A DNA stretch of 46,366 nt. Origin: Clostridia bacterium (GTDB lineage: Bacteria > Bacillota > Clostridia > Christensenellales > Aristaeellaceae). Below the pieces are notes generated by a model, which did not search any database, was not told where the DNA came from, and saw nothing but the letters and a program-made list of their open reading frames with translations. Below are positions 27,465 to 34,643 of the stretch, in pieces; position 1 is the first letter of the stretch; the number at the start of each line of letters is the position of its first letter. Location: contig JAFWZN010000121.1 in assembly GCA_017522345.1 (NCBI GenBank), positions 1 to 46,366 on the forward strand, given 5' to 3'. A program made the position numbers and the translations under genes.

Positions 27465-27487
27465 AAAGGAACCGTCCCCCTGATATA
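27459..27487. repeat. Single REP-like unit (reverse orientation)
   Basis: A complete 29-nt unit with a GGAACCGTCCC core and TATATCA/TGATATA ends, attached to the right end of the second 155-bp unit, just as in the first copy but in the opposite orientation. Confidence 0.85.
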
Positions 27488-27602
27488 CCAGCTGTATATG
27501 GTTCTGGAAGGGATGCTAAAAGCAGACCATGATTTTATAAAGCAAAAGTATATACTTAAAGGGAGATAATATCCATAAAAATTGGGAATAGACTTCAAAC
27601 GC

Positions 27603-28556
27603 CTATTCCCAATATACTCTGTTATCACAGAATTCAAAATTCTTTTTCTTAATACTGTATTGCGAAATGCATTTGCCTGTTTCTGAATCGAACAGACCAA
27701 AGCTTAATGTGGGGTATCCCCAAATTGGGTACATAATAGGGTATTTCTCGCAAGCGATCGCTATTGTGTTTTCGTCCTTGATTGACGCATTTGAAGAGAT
27801 GAATATAGACCGTCTTATATCTTTAAAAACAAGTGTAAAAAAGAGAGAACTTGATTCATCGGGAAGCGAATATCTGTATGCATCTGGGGAAAGGTCGTTC
27901 AAAATATCTGACCAGTAAAGAATTGTATCCTGATTCAGCCAGATTCCGGAATAACCAATCCCTAAGCAGTAGTATTCCCCTGATAGATTTGACATGTATA
28001 TACGGTCCGCTGATCCTGATTTCGTGTATGTGTACACGATACGTCCTTCATGATCCACATCCGCAATATATGGTATCTTTTGCGTACCTCCTGTCGCTCG
28101 GTAAATACTGAGCCCGTCACCCGGTATGGCGTACTGGAATAACGTTCCGTCTGGCGAAAGGCGCACAATATCGTATAAACCAAACCAGTTTCTTCGGGTA
28201 TAATATACATAGGAATCCATGTATGCAATAATGAATTCTATATCCGGACAATAAATATTCTCTTTATATGGTGTCATTTCTCCGTTATGAATACTGTATA
28301 AAGTCAGATAATCGCCTTCACGAGTGGCAGCAAGCAATTGATCGGGCAGGTCATCCTTGATCAGATATGCGTCGGTTTTGATTATGCTGTATTTTTCGTT
28401 GTTGATGTCATATGCGATGATGGAATAGAGGCTGTCATTTTTCTTTGCAGCCAGAATATATGCATATTCTCCTTTTGTAGTGGTTCGAGGGAAGAAGAAA
28501 AGGATGATCAAAAAGATAATTAGCAAGCATAAAACAATCAAAACTGTCTTTTTCAA
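27603..28556 (-). CDS. Membrane-anchored protein, probably beta-propeller-like, function unknown
   Basis: The protein of about 317 residues has an N-terminal membrane anchor (KKTVLIVLCLLIIFLIILFFF), then an extracytoplasmic part rich in short beta-type repeats with Tyr/Asp/Gly, such as IAYMDSYVYYTRRNWFGLYDIVRLSPDGTL, IVYTYTKSGSADRIYMSNLSG and DTILYWSD. This pattern resembles TolB/DUF5050-like propellers. I place the start at a TTG (28556), 9 nt after GGAGG; an ATG at 28565 directly touches the GGAGG and is less likely. The gene is bordered by REP-like repeats and Rhs scraps. Confidence 0.6.
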   Translation of the reverse strand: MKKTVLIVLCLLIIFLIILFFFPRTTTKGEYAYILAAKKNDSLYSIIAYDINNEKYSIIKTDAYLIKDDLPDQLLAATREGDYLTLYSIHNGEMTPYKENIYCPDIEFIIAYMDSYVYYTRRNWFGLYDIVRLSPDGTLFQYAIPGDGLSIYRATGGTQKIPYIADVDHEGRIVYTYTKSGSADRIYMSNLSGEYYCLGIGYSGIWLNQDTILYWSDILNDLSPDAYRYSLPDESSSLFFTLVFKDIRRSIFISSNASIKDENTIAIACEKYPIMYPIWGYPTLSFGLFDSETGKCISQYSIKKKNFEFCDNRVYWE

Positions 28557-28649
28557 TGCCGTCATCCTCCATGGACAGGATAGCTGAAGCATATCATATA
28601 TTGTACTCACAGTCAATATCAACAAATAGAGAATGTTATTCGATTTACA

Positions 28650-28704
28650 GCAACGGCGCGAAAATCCGCTATGAATACGACGCTTTCGGAAGAACCACCG
28701 CAAT
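28650..28704 (+). pseudogene. Rhs/YD-repeat protein fragment
   Basis: In one frame the DNA reads NGAKIRYEYDAFGRTTA, a textbook YD repeat (YxYDxxGR). It lacks a start and is cut on the right by a REP-like unit at 28708. It is evidence that a large Rhs-type gene once lay here. Confidence 0.65.
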
Positions 28705-28707
28705 TTA

Positions 28708-28824
28708 TATATCATAGGGACGGTTCCTGTGATATATGGGAGAATATATCAAAGGGACGGTTCCTATGATATAGAGCAGGAGATTGCTGGCAAATGGAGT
28801 ATATCAAAGGAACCGTCCCCTTGA
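28708..28824. repeat. Three REP-like units, the last two forming a REPIN
   Basis: Units at 28708-28736 (forward), 28745-28773 (forward) and 28800-28824 (reverse, right end altered). The 26-nt spacer between the last two (28774-28799, ending CAAATGGAG) matches the spacers of the pairs at 26141-26166 and 26600-26625 in length and right end. Confidence 0.85.
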
Positions 28825-28867
28825 CTCCTCCAATTTGCCGGTTCTGACGGAAGTAATTTCAGCAAAA

Positions 28868-28915
28868 AATAAACGGGCGAAAATGCATATGGTCGCATTA
28901 TCGCCCGCTATTCTG
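28868..28915 (-). terminator. Terminator after the first 53-aa membrane protein gene
   Basis: GGGCGA and TCGCCC arms with an inner ATGC/GCAT stem form a hairpin; on the minus strand it runs into TTTATTTTTT. Confidence 0.6.
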
Positions 28916-28942
28916 TATGCCGCTTACGGCTCACCCTCCTCA

Positions 28943-29104
28943 TCATGCCTTGACGCGCTTTCCGCTGTGCTTAAAATACAGCCAAACGCCGCCGACAGCT
29001 GCCATGCCAATGCTCAAACCAATGCTTTCCTCGCCGGATGCAAGACCGAAGATACCCGCGATTACCAGAAGATAGGGAATCCACTTTACAGGAACAACCA
29101 TCAT
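28943..29104 (-). CDS. 53-aa membrane protein, tandem paralogue A
   Basis: This short gene encodes 53 residues beginning MMVVPVKWIPYLLVIAGIFG, with GEESIGLSIGMAAVGGVWLY and a basic tail KHSGKRVKA. There are two hydrophobic segments (about 8-22 and 28-44) joined by a GEES turn: a small hairpin-like membrane protein. GGAGG stands before the double ATG. It differs from paralogue B (29183-29344) at few positions, and both have similar promoters. The function is unknown; proximity to the SCIFF peptide may or may not matter. Confidence 0.75.
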   Translation of the reverse strand: MMVVPVKWIPYLLVIAGIFGLASGEESIGLSIGMAAVGGVWLYFKHSGKRVKA

Positions 29105-29111
29105 TGTTTTT

Positions 29112-29172
29112 TTCCTCCGTTTGTTTTTGATGCTTTTATTATACTCTTGATCTTTTGCTTTCTTGATTTCCG
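29112..29172 (-). promoter_or_regulatory. Promoter and leader of paralogue A
   Basis: On the minus strand GGAAACGG lies 28 nt before TATAAT (in ATTATA at 29136-29141), followed by a leader containing GCATCAAAAACAAAC. The layout matches the promoters of paralogue B and of the gene ending at 183. Confidence 0.6.
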
Positions 29173-29182
29173 TTTCCGGCGA

Positions 29183-29344
29183 TTACGCCTTGACGCGCTT
29201 GCCGCTGTGCTTGAGACACAGCCAAACGCCGCCGACAGCCGCCATGCCAATACTTAAACCAATGCTTTCCTCGCCGGATGCAAGACCAAAGATACCCGCG
29301 ATAACCATAAGATAAGGAAGCCACTTTACGGGAATTACCATCAT
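29183..29344 (-). CDS. 53-aa membrane protein, tandem paralogue B
   Basis: It encodes 53 residues: MMVIPVKWLPYLMVIAGIFG, then GEESIGLSIGMAAVGGVWLC and LKHSGKRVKA. Two membrane segments enclose the invariant LASGEES turn. The nucleotide sequence of the core is nearly identical to paralogue A, showing a recent tandem duplication, while substitutions are mostly conservative, which suggests that both are under selection. GGAGG precedes the start. A separate promoter lies upstream. Confidence 0.75.
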   Translation of the reverse strand: MMVIPVKWLPYLMVIAGIFGLASGEESIGLSIGMAAVGGVWLCLKHSGKRVKA

Positions 29345-29351
29345 TGTTTTA

Positions 29352-29420
29352 ATCCTCCGTTTGTTTTCTTGATGGCTTAATTATACTTAAGCGCTTCGAT
29401 CCTTTTTGAATTCCGTTTCC
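29352..29420 (-). promoter_or_regulatory. Promoter and leader of paralogue B
   Basis: On the minus strand GGAAACGG, TTCAAA, a 19-nt spacer and TATAAT (ATTATA at 29380-29385) are followed by TTAAGCCATCAAG. The spacing of 29 nt between GGAAAC and TATAAT equals that of the promoter at 588-650. Confidence 0.62.
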
Positions 29421-29535
29421 AATAAAAGCATATTCTTACACCAATGAATATTCGCTTAGCAATAACATTTCTGTGTGTTGACTTTTTCGGGAGAATGTGA
29501 TACCATCTAATAAACTTTATATGGAGGTTGTTATG

Positions 29536-29679
29536 ATGAAGCACATCAAGACGATTGAAACCCGTAATCTGTGCGAAAGCGCGAAGAACGGCGGCTGCGG
29601 CGAGTGCCAGACTTCCTGCCAGTCTGCCTGCAAGACCAGCTGCGGTATCGCCAATCAGCAGTGCGAAAACAAAAAGTAA
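29536..29679 (+). CDS. scfA: SCIFF ranthipeptide precursor (six cysteines in forty-five)
   Basis: The 47-residue peptide starts MKHIKTIETRNL and carries a Cys-rich C-terminus, CGECQTSCQSACKTSCGIAN, the almost invariant SCIFF core. Cysteines are at 13, 21, 24, 28, 32, 36 and 43, so there is one more than the usual six. The radical SAM maturase is expected to join Cys sulfurs to partner residues (thioether crosslinks, ranthipeptide class). The start at 29536 has GGAGG 8 nt upstream; the ATG at 29533 is an alternative. A terminator-like hairpin separates it from scfB. Confidence 0.93.
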   Translation: MKHIKTIETRNLCESAKNGGCGECQTSCQSACKTSCGIANQQCENKK

Positions 29680-29686
29680 TTTTCAC

Positions 29687-29716
29687 AAAAAGCCGCCGGT
29701 CACGGCGGCTTTTTTG
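29687..29716 (+). terminator. Hairpin between scfA and scfB
   Basis: AAAAGCCGCCG and CGGCGGCTTTTTT form a perfect stem with a 4-nt loop and a T-run. It probably acts as a partial terminator so that the precursor RNA exceeds the maturase RNA. Confidence 0.85.
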
Positions 29717-29746
29717 CGCAAACCCTATAGAAGGAGAAAACGGATA

Positions 29747-31129
29747 ATGATACATCAGTACAGGCTGGGCGGATACAATATCGTTTTGGATATTTGCTCC
29801 GGTTCGGTTCATGTAGTAGACGACGTTGCTTACGATATCATTGCGATGTATGAAGGAAGCGATAAGGAAACCATCCTGCGCGCCTTATACGAAAAGTATG
29901 CAAATCACAGCGAGATCACGTTGGCAGAAATCGAGGAATGCTACGATCAGATAACGGAGTTGAAGGATGCCGGCAAATTGTTTACCTCCGACACATTTGA
30001 GCCCATGGCCGGCGCGCTGAAGGAAAGAACATCCGGCGTTATCAAGGCGCTGTGCCTGCATGTCGCTCATACCTGCAATCTGAATTGCTCCTATTGCTTC
30101 GCAAGTCAAGGCAAATATCACGGCGACCGCGCTGTGATGAGCTTTGAGGTGGGCAAGCGCGCTTTGGATTTTCTGATTGAGAATTCCGGCAGCCGCAGAA
30201 ACCTTGAGGTGGACTTTTTCGGCGGCGAGCCGCTGATGAATTTTCAGGTAGTCAAGGATTTGGTCGCTTATGCCCGTTCCGTTGAAAAGGAGCATAACAA
30301 GAATTTCCGCTTCACCCTGACCACCAACGGCCTTCAGATCGACGACGATGTAATCGATTTTGCCAATCGCGAATGCAGCAATGTGGTTCTGAGTCTGGAC
30401 GGGCGCAAGGAGGTTCACGACCGCTTCCGCGTGGATTACGCAGGAAACGGAAGCTGGGAGCGGATCGTGCCCAAATTCCAGAAGCTTGTTAAAGCCCGAA
30501 ACGGCAAAAATTATTATATGCGCGGAACCTTTACCCACGCCAACCCCGATTTTCTGAAGGATATTCAGCAGATGCTGGATCTCGGATTTACGGAGCTGAG
30601 TATGGAGCCGGTTGTCTGCGAATCCGGGGATCCCTCCGAATTGACCATGGACGATCTGCCCATTGTGCTGGACCAATACGAGAAGCTTGCCGAGCTGATG
30701 CTTAAAAAGGATAAAGAGGGCGCGCCCTTCACCTTCTATCATTATATGATTGATTTAAGCGGCGGTCCGTGTATTTATAAGCGTATTTCGGGCTGCGGAA
30801 GCGGCACGGAATATATGGCCGTTACGCCCTGGGGCGATCTGTATCCCTGTCATCAGTTTGTGGGCGAGGAAAAATTCAAGCTTGGCAACATCTGGGACGG
30901 CGTGACAAACACAGATATTCGAAACGAATTTGCGGCATGCAATGTCTACGCCCGACCCGAATGCAGAGATTGCTGGGCGCGCCTCTATTGCTCCGGCGGG
31001 TGCGCCGCCAATGCCTACCACTCTACCGGTTCCGTCACCGGCGTTTACGAATACGGCTGCACCCTGTTCCGCAAGAGAATGGAGTGCGCAATTATGGTGG
31101 CTGTCGCAAGATCGCTTGACGAAGCATGA
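29747..31129 (+). CDS. scfB: SCIFF radical SAM maturase
   Basis: The 460-residue enzyme has an N-terminal precursor-binding region of RRE type (MIHQYRLGGYNIVLDICSGSVHVVD, about 1-80), the radical SAM core with CNLNCSYCFA (about residues 108-117, binding the SAM cluster) and FFGGEPLMNF, and a C-terminal SPASM/Twitch-type region. The latter has GCGSGTEYMAVTPWGDLYPCHQF and CRDCWARLYCSGGCAAN, binding auxiliary [4Fe-4S] clusters. It modifies the SCIFF peptide. AAGGAG precedes the ATG at 29747. Its stop overlaps the start of the decarboxylase-family gene. Confidence 0.95.
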   Translation: MIHQYRLGGYNIVLDICSGSVHVVDDVAYDIIAMYEGSDKETILRALYEKYANHSEITLAEIEECYDQITELKDAGKLFTSDTFEPMAGALKERTSGVIKALCLHVAHTCNLNCSYCFASQGKYHGDRAVMSFEVGKRALDFLIENSGSRRNLEVDFFGGEPLMNFQVVKDLVAYARSVEKEHNKNFRFTLTTNGLQIDDDVIDFANRECSNVVLSLDGRKEVHDRFRVDYAGNGSWERIVPKFQKLVKARNGKNYYMRGTFTHANPDFLKDIQQMLDLGFTELSMEPVVCESGDPSELTMDDLPIVLDQYEKLAELMLKKDKEGAPFTFYHYMIDLSGGPCIYKRISGCGSGTEYMAVTPWGDLYPCHQFVGEEKFKLGNIWDGVTNTDIRNEFAACNVYARPECRDCWARLYCSGGCAANAYHSTGSVTGVYEYGCTLFRKRMECAIMVAVARSLDEA

Positions 31130-32466
31130 TGAACACGCCGATATGTGATTTTGTACGCAGCTACGCAAAAAGCGAGGCGCTTCGGTTTCATATGCCGGGT
31201 CATAAAGGGAAGGCTTTGCTTGGCATGGAACATTTGGATATTACCGAGTTCGACGGCGCCGATTCCCTTTACGAGGCTGACGGCATTATTTGGGAAAGTC
31301 AGTTAAATGCGAGCAAGCTTTTCGGCGCGCGGACCTTCTATTCCACCGAAGGAAGCTCGCAGTGCATTCGCGCCATGCTGTATCTAATCTTGCTGCACGC
31401 CAAAAAGACAGGGAGACGTCCGCTGATCGCTGCGGCGCGAAATGTTCACAAGACCTTTCTGACCGCTGCCGCACTATTGGATTTTGAAATCATCTGGCTG
31501 TACCCCAGCCAAACGGACTCTTACCTTTCCTGTATGCTGGACGCCGAGAGCCTGGATAAATCGCTGTCCCATCTGGAGGAAAAGCCTGTTGCCATCTATC
31601 TAACCAGCCCCGATTATCTGGGCGGCATTGCCCCGATCAAGGAAATTTCAGATGTTTGTCATCGCCACGAAAGCCTGCTTCTGGTCGATAACGCGCACGG
31701 CGCTTATCTTCGTTTCTTAAATCCATCCCTGTTTCCCACAGATCTTGGAGCGGATCTGTGCTGCAGCTCCGCCCATAAGACGCTTCCGGTATTGACCGGC
31801 GGCGCATATCTTCACATTTCCGAAGCTGCGCCCTCTGAATTCATACATCAGGCCGTCAACGCATTGATGCTTTTCGGCTCCACCAGCCCCTCTTACCTGA
31901 TCCTCCAGTCTCTGGATGCGGCAAATGCTTATCTTTCCGACCACTATGCTCAAAGGCTTCGTGCGTTTATCGCCCGGGTCGAGCAATTGAAGGCTGTATT
32001 GACCAAACGCGGCTATCTTCTTCGCCAAAGCGAGCCGCTGAAGCTTACGATTTCAGCAAAGCCGTACGGCTATTACGGAGACGAGCTTGCCGAATTGCTC
32101 ATGGAAAAGAGCATCGTATGCGAATTTCATGATCCAGACTTCATCGTCATGATGCTGACCCCGGAGAATACGCAGGATGAATTGGCAAAGCTGGAGCAGG
32201 CGCTGCTTGCCATCCCGCCGAGGAGCCCTATCACAGAATCTCCTCCGGCATTTCACCGCTGTCGCCCCGTCATGTCCGTTCGCGAGGCTGCATTCTCCGC
32301 CTGCGAAACTGTGCCGGTAATCGAAAGCATCGGAAGAATTCTGGCTCAGCCCTCTATAGGCTGCCCGCCCGCAGTGCCCATTGTGATCTGCGGAGAGCGG
32401 ATTGACGACGACGCAGCTGCCTGCCTTGCGTATTACGGCAGAGAAAGCTGCACCGTGGTTCTGTAA
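31126..32466 (+). CDS. Orn/Lys/Arg decarboxylase-family PLP enzyme
   Basis: The 446-residue fold type I PLP protein has the family's RFHMPGHKGK near the start (about 19-28), ITEFDGADSLYEADG, a TEGSSQCIRAMLY region, VDNAHGAYL (the PLP-ring Asp and His, about 187-195) and CCSSAHKTLPVLTGGAYLHI, with the PLP-binding Lys in SAHKT (about 220). It is about as long as the short Firmicutes arginine/lysine decarboxylases. The real substrate is unknown. ATGATG at 31126-31131 overlaps the scfB stop, so translation is coupled to the SCIFF maturase. Confidence 0.88.
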   Translation: MMNTPICDFVRSYAKSEALRFHMPGHKGKALLGMEHLDITEFDGADSLYEADGIIWESQLNASKLFGARTFYSTEGSSQCIRAMLYLILLHAKKTGRRPLIAAARNVHKTFLTAAALLDFEIIWLYPSQTDSYLSCMLDAESLDKSLSHLEEKPVAIYLTSPDYLGGIAPIKEISDVCHRHESLLLVDNAHGAYLRFLNPSLFPTDLGADLCCSSAHKTLPVLTGGAYLHISEAAPSEFIHQAVNALMLFGSTSPSYLILQSLDAANAYLSDHYAQRLRAFIARVEQLKAVLTKRGYLLRQSEPLKLTISAKPYGYYGDELAELLMEKSIVCEFHDPDFIVMMLTPENTQDELAKLEQALLAIPPRSPITESPPAFHRCRPVMSVREAAFSACETVPVIESIGRILAQPSIGCPPAVPIVICGERIDDDAAACLAYYGRESCTVVL

Positions 32467-32472
32467 TCGGTT

Positions 32473-32532
32473 TACCTACAGTATTTTCAGTCGATTCAGA
32501 CGGATAAGATGCTGTAGGTATTTTCTTTCTTC
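32473..32532 (+). terminator. Terminator of the SCIFF operon
   Basis: TACCTACAG (32473-32481) and CTGTAGGTA (32512-32520) pair perfectly around a 30-nt loop and are followed by TTTTCTTTCTTC. Confidence 0.65.
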
Positions 32533-32638
32533 TAAACACAAGCTTCAAATTATTTATTGATCTTCTCTGTGCGCGCAATCAAACGAATGCTCGGGTGCGG
32601 AGTTTAAATAATTTTCCCAACAAAATTTGAGAAAAGCA

Positions 32639-32667
32639 TTGACAAATCTCCTCCACGCGTGTATAAT
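32639..32667 (+). promoter_or_regulatory. tRNA-Leu promoter
   Basis: A consensus TTGACA (32639-32644), 17-nt spacer and TATAAT (32662-32667) lie 13 nt before the tRNA. Confidence 0.88.
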
Positions 32668-32680
32668 ATTATATGTTCTC

Positions 32681-32762
32681 GCGGTTGTGGCGGAATCGGC
32701 ATACGCGCACGTTTGAGGGGCGTGTTCCGCAAGGAGTACGAGTTCAAGTCTCGTCAACCGCA
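32681..32762 (+). tRNA. tRNA-Leu (anticodon GAG)
   Basis: Acceptor arms GCGGTTG and CAACCGC pair perfectly. The anticodon stem CACGT/GCGTG carries loop TTGAGGG, hence anticodon GAG. A long variable arm (TTCCGCAAGGAGT) identifies a class II tRNA, and the T arm is ACGAG-TTCAAGT-CTCGT. The discriminator base is A (32762). CCA is not encoded. Confidence 0.95.
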
Positions 32763-32765
32763 CTG

Positions 32766-32798
32766 AAGGCAATCTTCTAACGAAGGTTGCCTTTTTTC
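32766..32798 (+). terminator. tRNA-Leu terminator
   Basis: AAGGCAATCTTC and GAAGGTTGCCTT form the stem (one G-T pair), followed by TTTT. Confidence 0.85.
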
Positions 32799-32824
32799 TA
32801 ATATCCAAAGGAGATTTCGGCCTC

Positions 32825-33343
32825 ATGCTTACCTTAAAAGAAGCCAATTTTCAGGACATCCAAAAGGAATACGATTTTGTTCGCGAAATCCCTGAAAACG
32901 AAAACGGATTCACAAACGCGTACTTTGGCGCGTCGTTTGACGAATTTGCACATTTCTGCCTTCCTCAAATGATCGCGTGGAGCGAAGGACGGGATTTGCC
33001 CAACGGGTTTGTGCCGGAGACGTTTTATTTTCTGTGGGAAAAAGATGAAATCGTCGGTCAGTTCAGAATCCGACATTATTTGTGCCCGTCGCTCATCGAA
33101 GGCGGCGGACATATCGGCTATTTCATCCGAAAGGACAAGCGAAATCGCGGACTCGGCAAAAAAGGACTTCTTCTGACCCTTGAAAAAGCGCGAGAAATCA
33201 TCCCGGAAGATGAAATATATCTGCGCACTTTAAAGGACAATCCTGCTTCCCTGCGCGTTATGCTTTCTGCAGGCGGATGCATCCATCATGAGGACGGAGA
33301 ACATTATTACGTAAGGATTCAAAAGCAGAAGCTCGCGCAATAA
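32825..33343 (+). CDS. GNAT family N-acetyltransferase
   Basis: The 172-residue protein has the GNAT fold with the acetyl-CoA loop in GYFIRKDKRNRGLGKKGLLLTLEKA (about 98-122, RxxGLG), preceded by strand 4 (EIVGQFRIRHYL) and followed by VMLSAGGCIHHEDG (strands 5-6). It resembles the predicted-acetyltransferase group COG3981. The substrate is unknown. AAAGGAG precedes the ATG. It is monocistronic and separated from the convergent oxidoreductase gene by a two-way terminator. Confidence 0.88.
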   Translation: MLTLKEANFQDIQKEYDFVREIPENENGFTNAYFGASFDEFAHFCLPQMIAWSEGRDLPNGFVPETFYFLWEKDEIVGQFRIRHYLCPSLIEGGGHIGYFIRKDKRNRGLGKKGLLLTLEKAREIIPEDEIYLRTLKDNPASLRVMLSAGGCIHHEDGEHYYVRIQKQKLAQ

Positions 33344-33372
33344 TCCACCAACGCTTAGAAAACGCCAAAAGG

Positions 33373-33408
33373 CTGCCCCTCGAGGGGAAGGCTTTGGCTG
33401 TGTGCAAT
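33373..33408. repeat. Partial copy of the CCCCTNGAGGGGAAG dispersed repeat
   Basis: GGCTGCCCCTCGAGGGGAAG resembles the repeat at 46097-46117 (GGCTTCCCCTTGAGGGGAAG) next to glgA. Only the hairpin core is present. Confidence 0.5.
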
Positions 33409-33457
33409 TCTTCTGACAAAACAATTCCCCAACCCGCAAACTGTCCGATCCATTACA

Positions 33458-33496
33458 AAAAGGGATTGATGCAAAATTTCGCGTCAATCCCTTTTG
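33458..33496. terminator. Bidirectional terminator
   Basis: AAAAGGGATTGA (33458-33469) and TCAATCCCTTTT (33484-33495) pair perfectly around 14 nt, ending the acetyltransferase gene on the plus strand and the oxidoreductase gene on the minus strand. Confidence 0.9.
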
Positions 33497-33499
33497 TTA

Positions 33500-34450
33500 T
33501 TACGCCAATTGTTCAATCAGCTCAAGCACGTATTTAAGCTCCTCGCGCTTGACCTTTTCGCACGGTACGCTTTTTTCGATGCAATCTAAAAAATACAGAA
33601 TTTCGTCGTCATAGGCGTTGGTCGTGGGCACATAGCCGTCTCCCTTGATGGATGCTTCGTCGAAGGGGGTTAAAATCGTTCCGTCCTGCTCGTAGACGGT
33701 CAGCTTTCCGTCCTTGTATTCAAGAACCGCCTTTTCAAACTGGAAGCGGAAGGCGCACTGAAACACATAATCGCAGTCGTACCAAGCAGCTTCCGCGGCG
33801 ATGAAGAAATCGGGATACTGGTAAACCGCTTCAAAATAGTCCTGTTTTGCGTTCTTTGCGCGATATCTATGCATGCAGTCGGGCTTACCGAAGGCGTAGA
33901 CGATAAAGTCCAGATCGTGGATGTGAAGATCGAAGGGAACAAGGCCGCTTCTTTCGGGATCGCGCATCCAATCGTCCCAGCTGAAAATGGGCGTTCTGCC
34001 AAGGCGCGTCATGCGGCCGGACATCAGTTTTCCAAATTTTTCGGTCTCATACGCCTCTTTCAGATACAGATATTCCTTCCAGAAGCGCACAACCTGTGCG
34101 ATCATTACGTTTTTTCCGTTTTTCTCCGCCGCATCGTATATGCGGTCAATGTCCTCGATTTTGAGAGACGCCGGCTTTTCGCAGAGGACGTGCTTGCCGC
34201 TTTCAAGCGCTTTTATGGCATATTCCGCGTGCAGATACGTAGGAAGGCAGATGTCCAGAACGTCGAACTGTTCATTGGCTGCCATTTCCTCATAGGAATA
34301 GTACGCCTTCGCGCCCATGTCCTCAGCAGCTTTGTCCGCGTTTTCTTTTCTTACGTCGCAAACCGCAACAACCTCTATGTCTTTTATCTTTTTCCAGCAT
34401 TTTCTGTGCGTCCCGCTGATGCCGCCCATGCCGATCATTGCAAGTTTCAT
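33500..34450 (-). CDS. Gfo/Idh/MocA family oxidoreductase
   Basis: The 316-residue protein has an N-terminal Rossmann domain (MKLAMIGMGGISGTHRKCW; GxGGIS dinucleotide loop at about 7-12), DICLPTYLHAEYAIKALESGKHVLCEKP with the EKP motif at about 91-93, and a C-terminal substrate domain (DLHIHDLDFIVYAFG, about 175-190, with the family's H-D pair). Such NAD(P)-dependent enzymes oxidise or reduce sugars and inositols; the substrate here is not identifiable. AAAGGAG precedes the ATG. It is transcribed alone, away from the DUF2975 gene. Confidence 0.92.
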   Translation of the reverse strand: MKLAMIGMGGISGTHRKCWKKIKDIEVVAVCDVRKENADKAAEDMGAKAYYSYEEMAANEQFDVLDICLPTYLHAEYAIKALESGKHVLCEKPASLKIEDIDRIYDAAEKNGKNVMIAQVVRFWKEYLYLKEAYETEKFGKLMSGRMTRLGRTPIFSWDDWMRDPERSGLVPFDLHIHDLDFIVYAFGKPDCMHRYRAKNAKQDYFEAVYQYPDFFIAAEAAWYDCDYVFQCAFRFQFEKAVLEYKDGKLTVYEQDGTILTPFDEASIKGDGYVPTTNAYDDEILYFLDCIEKSVPCEKVKREELKYVLELIEQLA

Positions 34451-34540
34451 ATTCCCGCTTCTCCTTTAAAATCTTTTTCACCATTATACTTAAGGAGGAA
34501 ATAAATGGCAAGAGTTTTTGCAGAATTTCCGCTTACTATG

Positions 34541-34598
34541 AATATTTATCGTAATTCGATAAATATTTATTGACAACCGGCATGTAACATGATATATT
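34541..34598 (+). promoter_or_regulatory. Operator and promoter of the DUF2975-XRE pair
   Basis: A perfect inverted repeat, AATATTTATCG (34541-34551) and CGATAAATATT (34557-34567) with a 5-nt spacer, ends 2 nt before TTGACA (34570-34575). A 17-nt spacer and TATATT (34593-34598) follow. The palindrome is a good candidate binding site for the XRE protein encoded by the second gene. Confidence 0.78.
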
Positions 34599-34643
34599 AA
34601 TCCTGACGATAGGAAAAGGAAAACATAAAAAGGAGTGCGTCTT

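Noticed and set aside
26112..28824. CRISPR array made of the 29-nt units
   Set aside because: Units vary in orientation, are spaced irregularly or in fixed inverted pairs, and genes lie between them. This fits REP/REPIN elements, not CRISPR.
34504..34572. 22-codon frame (MARVFAEFPLTMNIYRNSINIY) with AAGGAGG upstream
   Set aside because: It overlaps the palindrome and -35 of the DUF2975 promoter, and its apparent ribosome binding site lies in the promoter of the opposite-strand oxidoreductase gene. Probably chance.
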